A stretch of DNA of 64,000 bases, taken from Aestuariimicrobium kwangyangense DSM 21549 (GTDB lineage Bacteria; Actinomycetota; Actinomycetes; Propionibacteriales; Propionibacteriaceae). Both the position numbers and the translations under genes were made by a program. The notes below the pieces were generated by a model that saw only the letters and a program-made list of their open reading frames with translations, did no database searches and was not told the DNA's origin. This document shows positions 40,096 to 49,199 of this stretch, in pieces (position 1 is the first letter of the stretch; every line of letters begins with the position of its first letter). Where the stretch lies: contig NZ_ATXE01000001.1 in the NCBI RefSeq assembly GCF_000421525.1, positions 1,178,001-1,242,000 on the forward strand, in the 5' to 3' direction.

Positions 40096-41487
40096 ATGTC
40101 TTCGCTGATCCCCTCCTTGGCCGAGCTGCGTGAACGCCCCCTGATCCAGCAGCCGACCTATCAGGATCTGGGGAAGCGCGACCAGGTGATCGAGTCACTG
40201 CGGGGGCTGCCGCCGCTGGTGTTCGCCGGTGAGTGCGACGACCTGCGTTCGAAGTTGGCCGAGGTCGCCCAGGGACGAGCCTTCCTGCTCCAGGGCGGCG
40301 ACTGTGCAGAGACCTTCGCGTCGGTGAACGCCGACAACATCAAGGGCAAGCTGAGGGTGCTGCTGAGCATGGCCGTGGTGATGACCTACGCGGCGCAGGT
40401 GCCCGTGGTCAAGGTCGGCCGGATCGCGGGTCAGTACGCGAAGCCACGCTCCAAGAACGACGAGACCCGAGACGGGGTGACCCTGCCGGCCTACCGCGGT
40501 GATGCGGTCAACGGCTTCCCCTTCACCCCGGAGTCACGGGCCCACGACCCGCAGCGCCTGCTGCGCGTCTACAACGCATCGGCGGCCACGCTCAACCTCG
40601 TGCGCGCCTTCACCAGGGGCGGCTTCGCCGACCTTCGCGACATCCACACCTGGAATGCCGATTTCGTCCGCAACTCCAATGTCGAGACCAAGTACGAGGA
40701 GTTGGCCGCCGAGATCGACCGGGCGCTCGCCTTCATGGTCGCCTGCGGTATCGACGCCGACGAGATGTCGACGGTCGACTTCTACGCCAGCCATGAGGCC
40801 CTGCTGCTCGACTACGAACACTCACTGACCCGCATCGACTCCCGCTCCCAACTTCCGTACAACACCTCGGGCCACATGGTCTGGATCGGCGAACGCAACC
40901 GTCAGCTCGACGGCGCGCAGGTCGAACTGATGCGCCACATCCAGAACCCGGTCGGGGTGAAGCTGGGTCCCACCAGTGACGCCGAGACGGCCCTGGCGCT
41001 CGCCGACCGGCTCGACCCTGAGCGGGTGCCGGGCAAGATCACCTTCATCACCAGGATGGGCGCGGCCAACGTGCGGGACAAACTCCCGGGCATCGTCGAG
41101 GCCGTCGAGGCGTCGGGCCGCAAGGTGGTGTGGGTCTGCGATCCGATGCACGGCAACACCTTCGAGGCCGCCAACGGCTACAAGACCCGTGCGTTCAACG
41201 ACGTGGTCGACGAGGTGAACGGGTTCTTCGACGTGCACCACAACCTCGGCACCTGGCCCGGGGGCGTGCACATCGAGCTCACCGGCGACGACGTGACCGA
41301 GTGCGTGGGGGGCGCTGACGAGCTCAAGGAGGAAGACCTCGCGAGCCGCTACGAGACCGCCTGCGATCCCCGACTCAACCGCAACCAGTCGCTGGAGTTG
41401 GCGTTCATGGTGGCCGAGCGCCTGCGTGACGGACTGGCCAAGCGCGGGGTGAACCCCGTACAGGCCTTCCAGTCCAGGGAACTCTGA
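40096..41487 (+). CDS. aroG: 3-deoxy-7-phosphoheptulonate (DAHP) synthase, class II
   Basis: A 463-residue enzyme that joins phosphoenolpyruvate and erythrose 4-phosphate, the first step of aromatic amino acid synthesis. Class II features are clear: LLQGGDCAETFA with the metal-binding cysteine, VVKVGRIAGQYAKPRS, and WVCDPMHGNTFE with the metal-binding histidine. Length matches the mycobacterial AroG, which is feedback-regulated and partners chorismate mutase; no mutase is nearby. Promoter is leaderless-type. The aldolase gene follows six bases after the stop. Confidence 0.96.
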   Translation: MSSLIPSLAELRERPLIQQPTYQDLGKRDQVIESLRGLPPLVFAGECDDLRSKLAEVAQGRAFLLQGGDCAETFASVNADNIKGKLRVLLSMAVVMTYAAQVPVVKVGRIAGQYAKPRSKNDETRDGVTLPAYRGDAVNGFPFTPESRAHDPQRLLRVYNASAATLNLVRAFTRGGFADLRDIHTWNADFVRNSNVETKYEELAAEIDRALAFMVACGIDADEMSTVDFYASHEALLLDYEHSLTRIDSRSQLPYNTSGHMVWIGERNRQLDGAQVELMRHIQNPVGVKLGPTSDAETALALADRLDPERVPGKITFITRMGAANVRDKLPGIVEAVEASGRKVVWVCDPMHGNTFEAANGYKTRAFNDVVDEVNGFFDVHHNLGTWPGGVHIELTGDDVTECVGGADELKEEDLASRYETACDPRLNRNQSLELAFMVAERLRDGLAKRGVNPVQAFQSREL

Positions 41488-41493
41488 GCAGAC

Positions 41494-42543
41494 ATGACCG
41501 CGATCGACCTGCGCTCCGACACCGTCACCCGTCCCACGGCGCAGATGCGTCGGGTGATGCTCGACGCCCCGGTGGGCGACGACGTCTACGGCGAGGATCC
41601 CTCGATCGCCGAGTTCGAGGCCCGGGTGGCCGACCTGTGCGGCAAGCCGGCGGCGTTGTTCTGCGCCACCGGGTCGTTGTCGAACCTGTTGGGGGTGCAG
41701 ACCCTGGTCGCTCCCGGCACCGAGGTGCTGTGCGAGGCCAGCGCCCACATCGCCCGCGCCGAGATGGGTGCACACGGGGCCCTGCACGGGGTGACCATGC
41801 GCACCTGGGTCGCCGGGCACGGCGAGGGACGAACGGCGGGGCTGGCCACCACGGGTCAGATCGAGGAACTGCTGTCGCCTGAGGCGGGCCCCTACCTGGT
41901 CTCCACCGCGGCCGTGGAACTGGAGAACACCCACAACTTCGGCGGCGGCACCATCCAGCCCATCGAGCACCTGCGGGAGGTCTCGGCGATGTGCCGCGCG
42001 GCTGGGGTGGGCCTGCACCTCGACGGGGCGAGGTTGTGGAATGCCCATGTCGAGACCGGTGTGCCGATCGCCGACTACTCCGCCCTGTTCGACACCGTGA
42101 GCCTTTGTTTCTCCAAGGGCCTCGGCGCCCCGGTCGGGTCGGTCCTGGTCGGCTCGGACGAGGCCATCGCCCAGGCAAGGGTGCAGCGCAAGCGACTCGG
42201 GGCGGGCTGGCGACAGGCCGGCATGCTGGCAGCGGCCGCCCAGTTCGCCCTCGACCACCACGTCGACCGGTTGGTGGACGACCACGCCGCTGCCCGCGCC
42301 TTCGCCGAACGGGTCGCCCTGGCTGCCCCGGGAGCGGTGGACCCCGAGCGGGTGCCGACCAACATCGTGGTCGTGAAGACCGGGAGCCGCCCGGCCCAGG
42401 ACGTGGCGGCCGCCGCCGCTGCCCAAGGGGTGCGGGTGAGCGTGGTGGGTGCGCGTCTGGTGCGGGCCGTGACCCACCTCGACGTGGACGCCGCCGACTG
42501 TCGGGCGGCCGGCGACGTGGTCGGACGACTGCTCGCCCCCTGA
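41494..42543 (+). CDS. Low-specificity L-threonine aldolase
   Basis: A 349-residue PLP enzyme that splits threonine or related beta-hydroxy amino acids into glycine and an aldehyde. The family start IDLRSDTVTRPTAQMR and YGEDPS are present, the catalytic histidine is in EASAHIARAE (His85), and the PLP lysine is Lys208 in SLCFSKGLGAPVG. It lies six bases after aroG and probably shares its message, though there is no obvious pathway link. Confidence 0.93.
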   Translation: MTAIDLRSDTVTRPTAQMRRVMLDAPVGDDVYGEDPSIAEFEARVADLCGKPAALFCATGSLSNLLGVQTLVAPGTEVLCEASAHIARAEMGAHGALHGVTMRTWVAGHGEGRTAGLATTGQIEELLSPEAGPYLVSTAAVELENTHNFGGGTIQPIEHLREVSAMCRAAGVGLHLDGARLWNAHVETGVPIADYSALFDTVSLCFSKGLGAPVGSVLVGSDEAIAQARVQRKRLGAGWRQAGMLAAAAQFALDHHVDRLVDDHAAARAFAERVALAAPGAVDPERVPTNIVVVKTGSRPAQDVAAAAAAQGVRVSVVGARLVRAVTHLDVDAADCRAAGDVVGRLLAP

Positions 42544-42643
42544 CCCGTGGGTCGCGGACGGGGCCCGACGGCTGGGTGAACACAGCCAGGATCGGCTGCC
42601 CCGATCGGCTGACGAACGGTGTCGACCCGGGCAGAGTGGACTC

Positions 42644-43300
42644 ATGCAACTGACACATCTCGGGCACGCGGCCGTCCTGGTCGAGGTCGCCGATCGGCGC
42701 CTCCTGATCGACCCCGGCAACCTCTCGTCCGACTGGCACACCCTGACCGGTCTCGATGCGATCCTGGTCACCCACCAGCACCCCGACCACGTCGATCCGG
42801 CCCGGATCGGTGCCCTGCTCGCCGCCAATCCCGATGCGAAGGTCTGGGTCGAGCCGCAGGTGCTCGACAACGTCGACCTCGGCGGTCGAGGCGAGGGCCT
42901 GGCGGCTGACGGGTCGGTGGACCTCGGCGCGGTCCGAGTCAGCGCCGTGGGTGGTCTGCACGCGGTCATCCATCGCGACATCCCTCAGATCGGCAATGTC
43001 GGACTGCTGGTCGAGGCGGAATCAGAACCGTGCTTCTTCCACCCCGGCGACTCACTGGCGACCTGCCCCCAGGGCGTCGACGTCGTCGCAGTTCCCGGGT
43101 ACGGCCCCTGGGCGGCCATGAAGGAGACGATCGACTTCGCCCGCGAGGTGGGGGCGCCGCAAGGATTCATCATCCACGACAGACTGCTGAGCGAGCCCGG
43201 GTTCGGACTGGTCTTCTCCCGGGTCGGCGACATGTCCCCGACGACGATGGTCGACCTGCGGGACGGGCGGCCGTTCGAGGTGGGTCAGCCCACTCAGTAG
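42644..43300 (+). CDS. MBL-fold metallo-hydrolase (UlaG-like)
   Basis: A 218-residue metallo-beta-lactamase-fold hydrolase. Zinc ligands are visible in THQHPDHVD (HxHxDH), in the histidine of VGGLHAVIH, in HPGD and in the late IIHD. The compact size and LTHLGHAAVLVEV opening are those of small UlaG-like proteins, whose substrates are mostly unknown. It has a 100-base upstream gap without a clear promoter. Its stop overlaps the end of the convergent gene by seven bases. Confidence 0.88.
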   Translation: MQLTHLGHAAVLVEVADRRLLIDPGNLSSDWHTLTGLDAILVTHQHPDHVDPARIGALLAANPDAKVWVEPQVLDNVDLGGRGEGLAADGSVDLGAVRVSAVGGLHAVIHRDIPQIGNVGLLVEAESEPCFFHPGDSLATCPQGVDVVAVPGYGPWAAMKETIDFAREVGAPQGFIIHDRLLSEPGFGLVFSRVGDMSPTTMVDLRDGRPFEVGQPTQ

Positions 43301-44568
43301 GGGAGCACCTCGGTCAGGCGCGTCTGCTGCTCGACCGATCCCACCAGCGGCACGGGCGGGACCGCCAGACCCAGGTTCTGCCACACGTAACGCGGCACAC
43401 GTCCGAAGAACGCGAGCAGGAACAGTCGCGCGGTCTCCATGGACTCGACGGTGTGCTCGCAGCTGATCGTCAGTCTGCCGTCCGCCCCCTCGAAGGGAGG
43501 GGGGTTGACCGCCAGCATCCACTCCATCATGCGGGGGTGGAAGATGTCGTGGGCGAAGCGGGCGTCGGGTGCGCGCACGGTGAACCGTTCGTTGAAGTCG
43601 ACCGACTCGAACTCGCGCTTGTTGCCGAACCACCCGGCATTGACCTTGAACTCGCCGAACGGGAAGCTCGGGTGGAACTCACGAAGGTTCTCCGAGTGGT
43701 GGTCGGTGACCGTCCGCGTCCGCGTGCCACCGTTGCCATCGGACTCGGTGACGGTTCGCGTGGTCGTCCAGTGGTGCGTGAGGGCGACGATGGCGATGGG
43801 GCCGTCGGTGGCGATCATCACGTCCTTCGCCTGGTGGTTCGACCCGCCGGAGGTGTGCGCCACCGACTGCAACGCGGCATCGTCCCGGGGACGGTAGATC
43901 CACGCGGGGTGCTGGTAGAAGCTCAGTTCGCGCGGCGGGGCCTCGGTCTGGAACCGGGCCAGACCTTCTGCCGACAGCTCCCGGGCCCCCAGTGCCATCG
44001 CCTCGACGTAGGCCTGCAGCTGGTCGGCCTGTCGTGGCGCGCCCAGCCCCACCAAGGATGCGTGGTCGACCACCAGTTGGGGCGTGGTCACGGTCGAGAG
44101 CTGCCGGAGTGCCGGGTCCAGGGCGCGTGCGGCCACTCGCACCCATGCGGCGTCGTGGCCGATCTGGCGCAGCCCTGAGTCCTGGCTGAACTCGGTGGCA
44201 CGGATGCCGGAGCGGTTGACGGTGACGGGGAAGGTGTGGAACTCGGGCAGTGAGCGGGGCAGGGGCATGGTGACCACGTAGCCGTCGCCCGCCGACACCC
44301 CCGAGGCGGAGTACTTGAAGGCCTGGAAGGGCACGCCAGAACTCGTCCGCCCGATGATCTGGTCATCGACCCGACGGTTGAACCCCAGCCCGAAGGGGGC
44401 CACGTTGAGCCCGTGCACGATCGAGACGTCGGGGCTGGTGACGAATCGCCACCCCTTGTCCCTGAGCGACTTCACGTACCGCGCTCGGAGCACCCCCCAG
44501 ACGATCAACCCGGCCACCAGGAGGCCGAGCACCACCAGCAGCACGACCCATCCGCCGCCACCGTCCAT
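43294..44568 (-). CDS. Membrane-anchored protein of unknown function
   Basis: A 424-residue protein with a single N-terminal transmembrane helix (about residues 7-26), then a large domain presumably in the cytosol. The C-terminal half has FGEFKVNAGWFGNKREFESVDFNERF-like wording split over about residues 300-325, which resembles DUF3137-type proteins, but I cannot place it firmly. A middle stretch carries a Thr/Arg-rich segment (TTTRTVTESDGNGG). There are no recognised catalytic motifs. It follows the EamA gene on the same strand by 43 bases. Confidence 0.75.
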   Translation of the reverse strand: MDGGGGWVVLLVVLGLLVAGLIVWGVLRARYVKSLRDKGWRFVTSPDVSIVHGLNVAPFGLGFNRRVDDQIIGRTSSGVPFQAFKYSASGVSAGDGYVVTMPLPRSLPEFHTFPVTVNRSGIRATEFSQDSGLRQIGHDAAWVRVAARALDPALRQLSTVTTPQLVVDHASLVGLGAPRQADQLQAYVEAMALGARELSAEGLARFQTEAPPRELSFYQHPAWIYRPRDDAALQSVAHTSGGSNHQAKDVMIATDGPIAIVALTHHWTTTRTVTESDGNGGTRTRTVTDHHSENLREFHPSFPFGEFKVNAGWFGNKREFESVDFNERFTVRAPDARFAHDIFHPRMMEWMLAVNPPPFEGADGRLTISCEHTVESMETARLFLLAFFGRVPRYVWQNLGLAVPPVPLVGSVEQQTRLTEVLPY

Positions 44569-44611
44569 GGCGATCCCCTCTCACTCGAGCCCAGCCTGCC
44601 ACCCGGACCGG

Positions 44612-45580
44612 TCAGGCGGACTCGGCTGGGACGCGGGCAGCGTCCTGCTGGATCCGGGGGACGACCCGGCCACGTGCGGACGACGGGCGCCCGCGGCGAG
44701 CAGCCGTGACGCGTCCGCGCCAACGGCCCCGGGGGACGATCACCAAGGCGATGGCGGCGGTGATGGCCGTGCCGCCCAGCAGCAGCCGAAGGGTGAGGGA
44801 CTCACCGCCCATCGAGATGGCGAACAGGGCCCCCCACAGGGGCTCGGTGCCCATCACGATGGCGGCCTTGGTCGCCTCCACGTGGGCCTGGGCCCACACC
44901 TGGAGGGCCAGCGGGAGCGCTCCGCAGATCACCGCGAGGTAGGCCAGTTCCCACCACAGTCCCGCGCTGTCGGGAAGAGCAACCCCGTGGGGGATCGCGA
45001 CGATCCCGGAGACGACGGCGATGGTGATGGTCTGCACCAGGGTGAGGCTCAGCGCCGTCCGGGGAGTGACCACGTGGCCCACGGCAATGATGTGGGCCGC
45101 GTAGGCCAGTGCACCGAGCAACGTGAGCAGCTCACCTCGTCCGATGCCTGAACCGGTCGAACCCAACGAGAGGGCGGCCAGCCCAAGGGTCGACAGCCCC
45201 ACCGCCGTCCAGACGTTCCTGGACGGTCGTGCCCCCAGCACGACCCATGCGAGCAGTGGGGTGGCAACGATGTAGAGTCCCGTCAGGAATCCCGAGATCG
45301 AGGCATCGATGTCGACCAGTCCCCAGGTGCTGGTCAGTTGTCCGAGGACGAAGACCAGGCCCAGCAGCACGCCCTGGCCCAGCGTGCGTCGTGACATGCG
45401 CAGGGCATGGGGAACGATGACCAGGAGCGCGACCGCAGCGATGGCGAACCTGGAGAACACGAGGTCGGTGGCGTCCATCGCCCCCAGCAGGTCCTTCATC
45501 ACCACCAGTGAGGATCCCCACAACACCGCCATCGCCACGAGCGAGAGCGGTGCCAGACGATTCACATGGAGGTTCTTCAC
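44612..45580 (-). CDS. EamA/DMT-family transporter
   Basis: A protein of about 322 residues with ten expected transmembrane helices in two repeats, each beginning with the family pattern (AVLWGSSLVVMK in the first; GALAYAAHIIAVGHV in the second). Such proteins export amino acids or other metabolites; the substrate is unknown. The C-terminal 45 residues form a basic, disordered tail. The frame is open to TTG 45616, but a promoter (-35 at 45611, -10 at 45589) overlaps that stretch, so I prefer GTG 45580; GTG 45565 is also possible. Confidence 0.88.
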   Translation of the reverse strand: MKNLHVNRLAPLSLVAMAVLWGSSLVVMKDLLGAMDATDLVFSRFAIAAVALLVIVPHALRMSRRTLGQGVLLGLVFVLGQLTSTWGLVDIDASISGFLTGLYIVATPLLAWVVLGARPSRNVWTAVGLSTLGLAALSLGSTGSGIGRGELLTLLGALAYAAHIIAVGHVVTPRTALSLTLVQTITIAVVSGIVAIPHGVALPDSAGLWWELAYLAVICGALPLALQVWAQAHVEATKAAIVMGTEPLWGALFAISMGGESLTLRLLLGGTAITAAIALVIVPRGRWRGRVTAARRGRPSSARGRVVPRIQQDAARVPAESA

Positions 45581-45588
45581 ATGGATGG

Positions 45589-45616
45589 ATCGTACAGGAA
45601 AGGAATTTTGTTCCAA
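45589..45616 (-). promoter_or_regulatory. Promoter of the EamA transporter gene
   Basis: On the minus strand: TTGGAA (45616-45611), a 16-base AT-rich spacer, TACGAT (45594-45589), then eight bases to GTG 45580. Confidence 0.55.
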
Positions 45617-45670
45617 ACTCGAGCAGGCGTCAGATTTTACGGTTCCTGCACGGTTGGACGGAGAGTGTCG

Positions 45671-47959
45671 TCAGCTCACGAAGATGGTGACGGTCGAGCC
45701 CTTGGGGATCATCCGACCACTGGCCGGGTCCTGCCCCGCCACCACGTTGAGCCTCAGCCAGTCCGGCGTGTTGTAGGTGACCGTCACCTTGAACCCGGCC
45801 TGGGTCAGCTTCTCCCTGGCCTGGGCCTCGTCCTTGCCGGTGACCCGCGGAACACTGACGAGCACCGGTCCCTTGGACACGACCAGACGTACGGTGTCCC
45901 CCTTCTTGCCGTTGCCCCGATCAGGCGACTGGGAGATGACCACACCCTTCGCGACGGTGTCGGAGTTCTGCTCGGTCCTGGTGACGGTGAATCCCGCCTT
46001 GCCCAGGGCGGTGCTCGCATCGTCCGCGGACTTGCCGACGTAGCTGGCGATCGGGATGGGTTGGGGCCCCTTCGAGACCGTCAGGTCGATGGGGGTGTTC
46101 TTCTTCAGCAACGTGCCCTCGGGCTGGGAGGACTTCACCACGACGCCGACCGGCACCGTCTCGTTCCATGCCTGGCTCAGTGTGCCCAGGGTGAGTCGCC
46201 CCCGGCTCAGCGCCTGTCTGGCCTCGTCCAGTGAAAACCCGACCAGGGTCGGGGTCGCGTAGCGCTCCGGACCCGACGAGATGAACACGTGGAGCGAGGT
46301 ACCCTTCTTCACGCGTTCCCCCCCGGTGGGGTCGCTGGAGATCACCGACCCCTTCTGCACCGTCTCCGAGAACTGTGACTCGCTGACGATGGAGAACCCC
46401 TCGGAGTGCGCCAGTGAGGTGGCCTGGCCCTCGCTCAGGTTCGCCAGCGGGGGAGCGGTCGTGTACGACCACCTGGTCACGTACAGGTAACTGGTGACGA
46501 TCAGCCCCACCACGAGCACGAGCACCAGCAGGGCTGCCACCAGCCCCCGGCGGCGGCGGTGCACGGGTTCGTGCGAGATGTGCGAGAACACCGGGGTGCG
46601 TGGACTGCGCGGACTGCGTGTCGTCGGAGGGTTGGTTCGCGCACGGGAGACAGGACGCGGAACCGCGAACCCCTCCGAGTCATCCTGGTCGTCACGACCC
46701 ACCCAGCCCACCGAGGATGAACCGGCTGAGGTCCGGCGGCGAGGGTCGAGGGAACTGCCGTCCACGGCCTTGTCGCTGAGGTCGACCCGGTAGTCAGGTC
46801 CGTGGCCCGGGGCGCTGTGATCGGTGGGGCTCTTCGGGGTGGGGGCCGTCAGCCGCACCGAGGCAACAGCCGGCTCGAGCCGGTGGATGGGCTCGGAGTG
46901 CGGTGAGGTGGGCCGGTGGCTGACCGGACGAGGCGGTGCGCCGGCTGACTGGGCGCCCTGCCGCAGGGAGGACCGGTGCGGTGGCTCGGGTCGGCCGTCG
47001 GGGTCGGGAACGGTGCGTTCGTCCCGGCCCGGGTCGTGGCGCGTCGAGGCCAGCATCAGGTCGGTCAGGGCGGGGTCGTCCATCACACCCTTGCGCAGCG
47101 ACCGCCGTGCGGTGCGCACCAGGGCGAGCAGTTCGCGCGCGTCGCGGGGGCGATCGGAACTCTGTCGACGGGTGCAGGCGACCACCAGTGCGTCGAGGTA
47201 GGGAGGGATGATGCGCGAGGTGTCGGTGGCCCGCCCGAGCAAGGTCGAGGGAGCGGGGATGTCGTGGTGGACGTGGCTCCAGGCGACGGCGATCGGTGTC
47301 TCGGCGACATGCGGCTTCTGGCCGGTCAGCATCTCGAAGAGCATCACCCCGGTGGAGTACACGTCTCCTGAGGCATCTGCCCTGGCGCGGGTGACGAGTT
47401 CGGGGGGCATGTAGCTGACGGTGCCCATCAGCAGTCCCTGGGTGGCCGTGGCGGTCTGCGCGGTGACGGCGCGAGCGAGCCCGAAGTCGGCCACCTTCAC
47501 CTGACCCCGGCTCGAGATCAGCACGTTCTCGGGCTTCACGTCGCGGTGCACCATCTGCGAGTCGTGCGCACTCGCCAGGGCGTGGGCGACCGCCTCGATC
47601 AGTTCCAGGGCTCGCAGGGGTTCCATGGGACCCTCGCGATTGAGCAGGTGGCGCAGCGTGGAACCGTCCACGAACTCCATCACGATGTAGGGACGACCGT
47701 GGTCCTGTCCCTGGTCGAAGACGCTCACGACGTGCGGGTTCGACAGGGTGGCAGCTGCCCGTGCCTCCCGGTCGAACTTCTTGGCGAAATCGGTGTCGCC
47801 CCCGAGCCCCTCGTGCATGACCTTGATGGCGACCACCCGGGTGAGGCGGCGATCCAGCCCGCGGTAGACGGTTGCCATGCCCCCTCGCGCAAGGCGCGCA
47901 AGGACCTCGTAGCGCCCGTCGAGCACTTGCCCGACCAAGGGATCGCTGACGCCGGTCAT
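45671..47959 (-). CDS. pknL: Serine/threonine protein kinase with four PASTA domains (PknL/PknB-like)
   Basis: A 762-residue transmembrane kinase. The N-terminal kinase domain has the glycine loop LARGGMATVYRG, Lys46 in VAIKVM, HRDVKPEN with Asp140, and DFG at 158-160; the activation loop is rich in threonines (VTAQTATATQG). A Pro/Ser/Arg-rich juxtamembrane linker leads to one helix near residue 505, then four extracellular PASTA repeats that typically bind peptidoglycan fragments. Gene order next to aroG, idsA and metF is that of mycobacterial pknL; four PASTA units are more like PknB. An in-frame GTG two codons upstream is an alternative start. Confidence 0.93.
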   Translation of the reverse strand: MTGVSDPLVGQVLDGRYEVLARLARGGMATVYRGLDRRLTRVVAIKVMHEGLGGDTDFAKKFDREARAAATLSNPHVVSVFDQGQDHGRPYIVMEFVDGSTLRHLLNREGPMEPLRALELIEAVAHALASAHDSQMVHRDVKPENVLISSRGQVKVADFGLARAVTAQTATATQGLLMGTVSYMPPELVTRARADASGDVYSTGVMLFEMLTGQKPHVAETPIAVAWSHVHHDIPAPSTLLGRATDTSRIIPPYLDALVVACTRRQSSDRPRDARELLALVRTARRSLRKGVMDDPALTDLMLASTRHDPGRDERTVPDPDGRPEPPHRSSLRQGAQSAGAPPRPVSHRPTSPHSEPIHRLEPAVASVRLTAPTPKSPTDHSAPGHGPDYRVDLSDKAVDGSSLDPRRRTSAGSSSVGWVGRDDQDDSEGFAVPRPVSRARTNPPTTRSPRSPRTPVFSHISHEPVHRRRRGLVAALLVLVLVVGLIVTSYLYVTRWSYTTAPPLANLSEGQATSLAHSEGFSIVSESQFSETVQKGSVISSDPTGGERVKKGTSLHVFISSGPERYATPTLVGFSLDEARQALSRGRLTLGTLSQAWNETVPVGVVVKSSQPEGTLLKKNTPIDLTVSKGPQPIPIASYVGKSADDASTALGKAGFTVTRTEQNSDTVAKGVVISQSPDRGNGKKGDTVRLVVSKGPVLVSVPRVTGKDEAQAREKLTQAGFKVTVTYNTPDWLRLNVVAGQDPASGRMIPKGSTVTIFVS

Positions 47960-48015
47960 GGTCACAAAAGCTCCAAACACGGTCGGGGAAGGGAGGCCGT
48001 GCAAGCCTGCGGCCC

Positions 48016-48021
48016 ATCGTA
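48016..48021 (-). promoter_or_regulatory. Candidate -10 box of the PASTA kinase gene
   Basis: TACGAT on the minus strand, predicting a leader of about 50 bases before ATG 47959. Confidence 0.35.
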
Positions 48022-48125
48022 GACGACACGACTGTGATTCTCCCCGCGCCCTCGCGTGAGCGTGTCGGGCGAGCGGGGGCCCTGGCGTCGACCGCCAACC
48101 GCGCCCGCCGCAGCCGCCCTCTCCC

Positions 48126-48131
48126 TATGCT
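48126..48131 (+). promoter_or_regulatory. -10 box of the ThiE-like gene (leaderless type)
   Basis: TATGCT, six bases before GTG 48138. No TPP riboswitch precedes it. Confidence 0.5.
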
Positions 48132-48137
48132 GAACGG

Positions 48138-48812
48138 GTGACTGCACTCATCTCCATGCGTGACAACCTGCGGTGGTCGAAGCTGCACCTCATCACCGAT
48201 CTCGGTGCGGGGCGAGGGGTCGCTGCCCACGACCTACCACGGTTCATCGGTGACCTCTATGACGCCGGGGTCGACGTCATCGAGTTGCGCGACCAGGCGC
48301 TGGGGGAGCAGCGTGCGCTGGTCGAACAGGTGCACGCGGTGGCCTTCGACCGCCGACGGTTGCTGGTGCTCGGACGAGACCTGCAGGCGGCGGCGGCCCA
48401 GCAGGCAGACGTGCTGCACCTGGGGGCGAGCGACGGTGACCTGACCGCCGCGCGTCGCCGACTGCACGAGTACGCCCTGGTCGGACGGTCGGTGCACAAC
48501 CCGGCCCAGTGGGACCACGCGGCCCGGGAGGCCGACTACGCCTACGTCGGGCCGGTCTTCGCCGAGCAGGGACAGGCACCGGGGCTGGAACTCGTGCGCT
48601 ACGCCGCCCAACAGTCCGGTGATGACTTCGTGTGGGTCGCGGTGGGTGGGATCACCGCGTCGAACCTCGACCAGGTGCTCGAGGCGGGAGCCAGACGGGT
48701 GGCGGTCTCCGCGGCCATTGTCGGCGCCAAGGATCCGGTGGCGGCGGCCGGGGCACTGGCCGACACCCTGCGCGAACGGCTGGGGCCGGTCGGCCTCACG
48801 GCACATGACTGA
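48138..48812 (+). CDS. ThiE-like protein (thiamine phosphate synthase family) with altered active site
   Basis: A 224-residue TIM-barrel protein in the TenI/ThiE family. Matching parts are KLHLITD, the strand with IELRDQ (usually LREK), LHLGASDGD (usually HLGQxD), VGRSVHN, DYAYVGPVF, and VAVGGI. The pyrophosphate-binding loop that normally reads TPTKPGR after GPxF is shortened to AEQGQAPG at residues 142-149, and the lysine of LREK is Gln53. Normal thiamine phosphate synthesis is therefore doubtful; a TenI-like or other role is possible. It is divergent from the PASTA kinase and no other thi genes are present. Confidence 0.8.
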   Translation: MTALISMRDNLRWSKLHLITDLGAGRGVAAHDLPRFIGDLYDAGVDVIELRDQALGEQRALVEQVHAVAFDRRRLLVLGRDLQAAAAQQADVLHLGASDGDLTAARRRLHEYALVGRSVHNPAQWDHAAREADYAYVGPVFAEQGQAPGLELVRYAAQQSGDDFVWVAVGGITASNLDQVLEAGARRVAVSAAIVGAKDPVAAAGALADTLRERLGPVGLTAHD

Positions 48813-48824
48813 GCTGTGAGCGCG

Positions 48825-48864
48825 CCCCCGTGAGGTGGCTGTGGCCCCCGTGATGTGGCTGTGG
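48825..48864 (+). repeat. 20-bp direct repeat, two copies
   Basis: Two adjacent copies (48825-48844 and 48845-48864) differing at one base, each beginning CCCCCGTGA and ending TGGCTGTGG. They lie between the ThiE-like gene and the next small gene. Confidence 0.85.
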
Positions 48865-48905
48865 CACAGTGGGAAGACATCTCCTGAGCAGTCTGGCTGG
48901 TGACC

Positions 48906-49199
48906 ATGTCGAACCTGTTCGAACTCTTCAATCCCAACGCGGCGCACTGGCGCCGCCAACGCGATCTCGACAAGGTCGCCGTCGTGCCCAGCCGCAACGG
49001 TGCGCAGGGGCCGATGAGGATCGATCTCGACAAGGGGACGATCGTGCTGCCAGCCCGCCCCGCCAGCGATGTCGATCCCACCGCCACCGCCGAAGCCGAG
49101 ACCTCCTCAGCCAAGACCTCCTCGGGGCCGGTCGCGGACCAGGATCCATCGGCCGCCGAGGAAGCAGCCGGGGCGCAGGAGTCCACTCCGGGTCAGTGA
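48906..49199 (+). CDS. Small conserved protein (DUF6191-like)
   Basis: A 97-residue soluble protein. The opening MSNLFELFNPNAAHWRRQRD and the later GPMRIDLDKGTIVLP resemble a short actinobacterial family I know as DUF6191-like (NPG...H, then a GPxxLDLDSGxV box). The C-terminal 40 residues are Ala/Glu/Ser-rich and probably disordered. Function unknown. GTG 48900 is an alternative start. Its stop overlaps the convergent idsA stop by seven bases. Confidence 0.7.
   Translation: MSNLFELFNPNAAHWRRQRDLDKVAVVPSRNGAQGPMRIDLDKGTIVLPARPASDVDPTATAEAETSSAKTSSGPVADQDPSAAEEAAGAQESTPGQ

Noticed and set aside
48000-48137. TPP riboswitch before the ThiE-like gene
   Set aside because: No CUGAGA-type conserved segments are present, and a leaderless-type promoter leaves no room for a leader.
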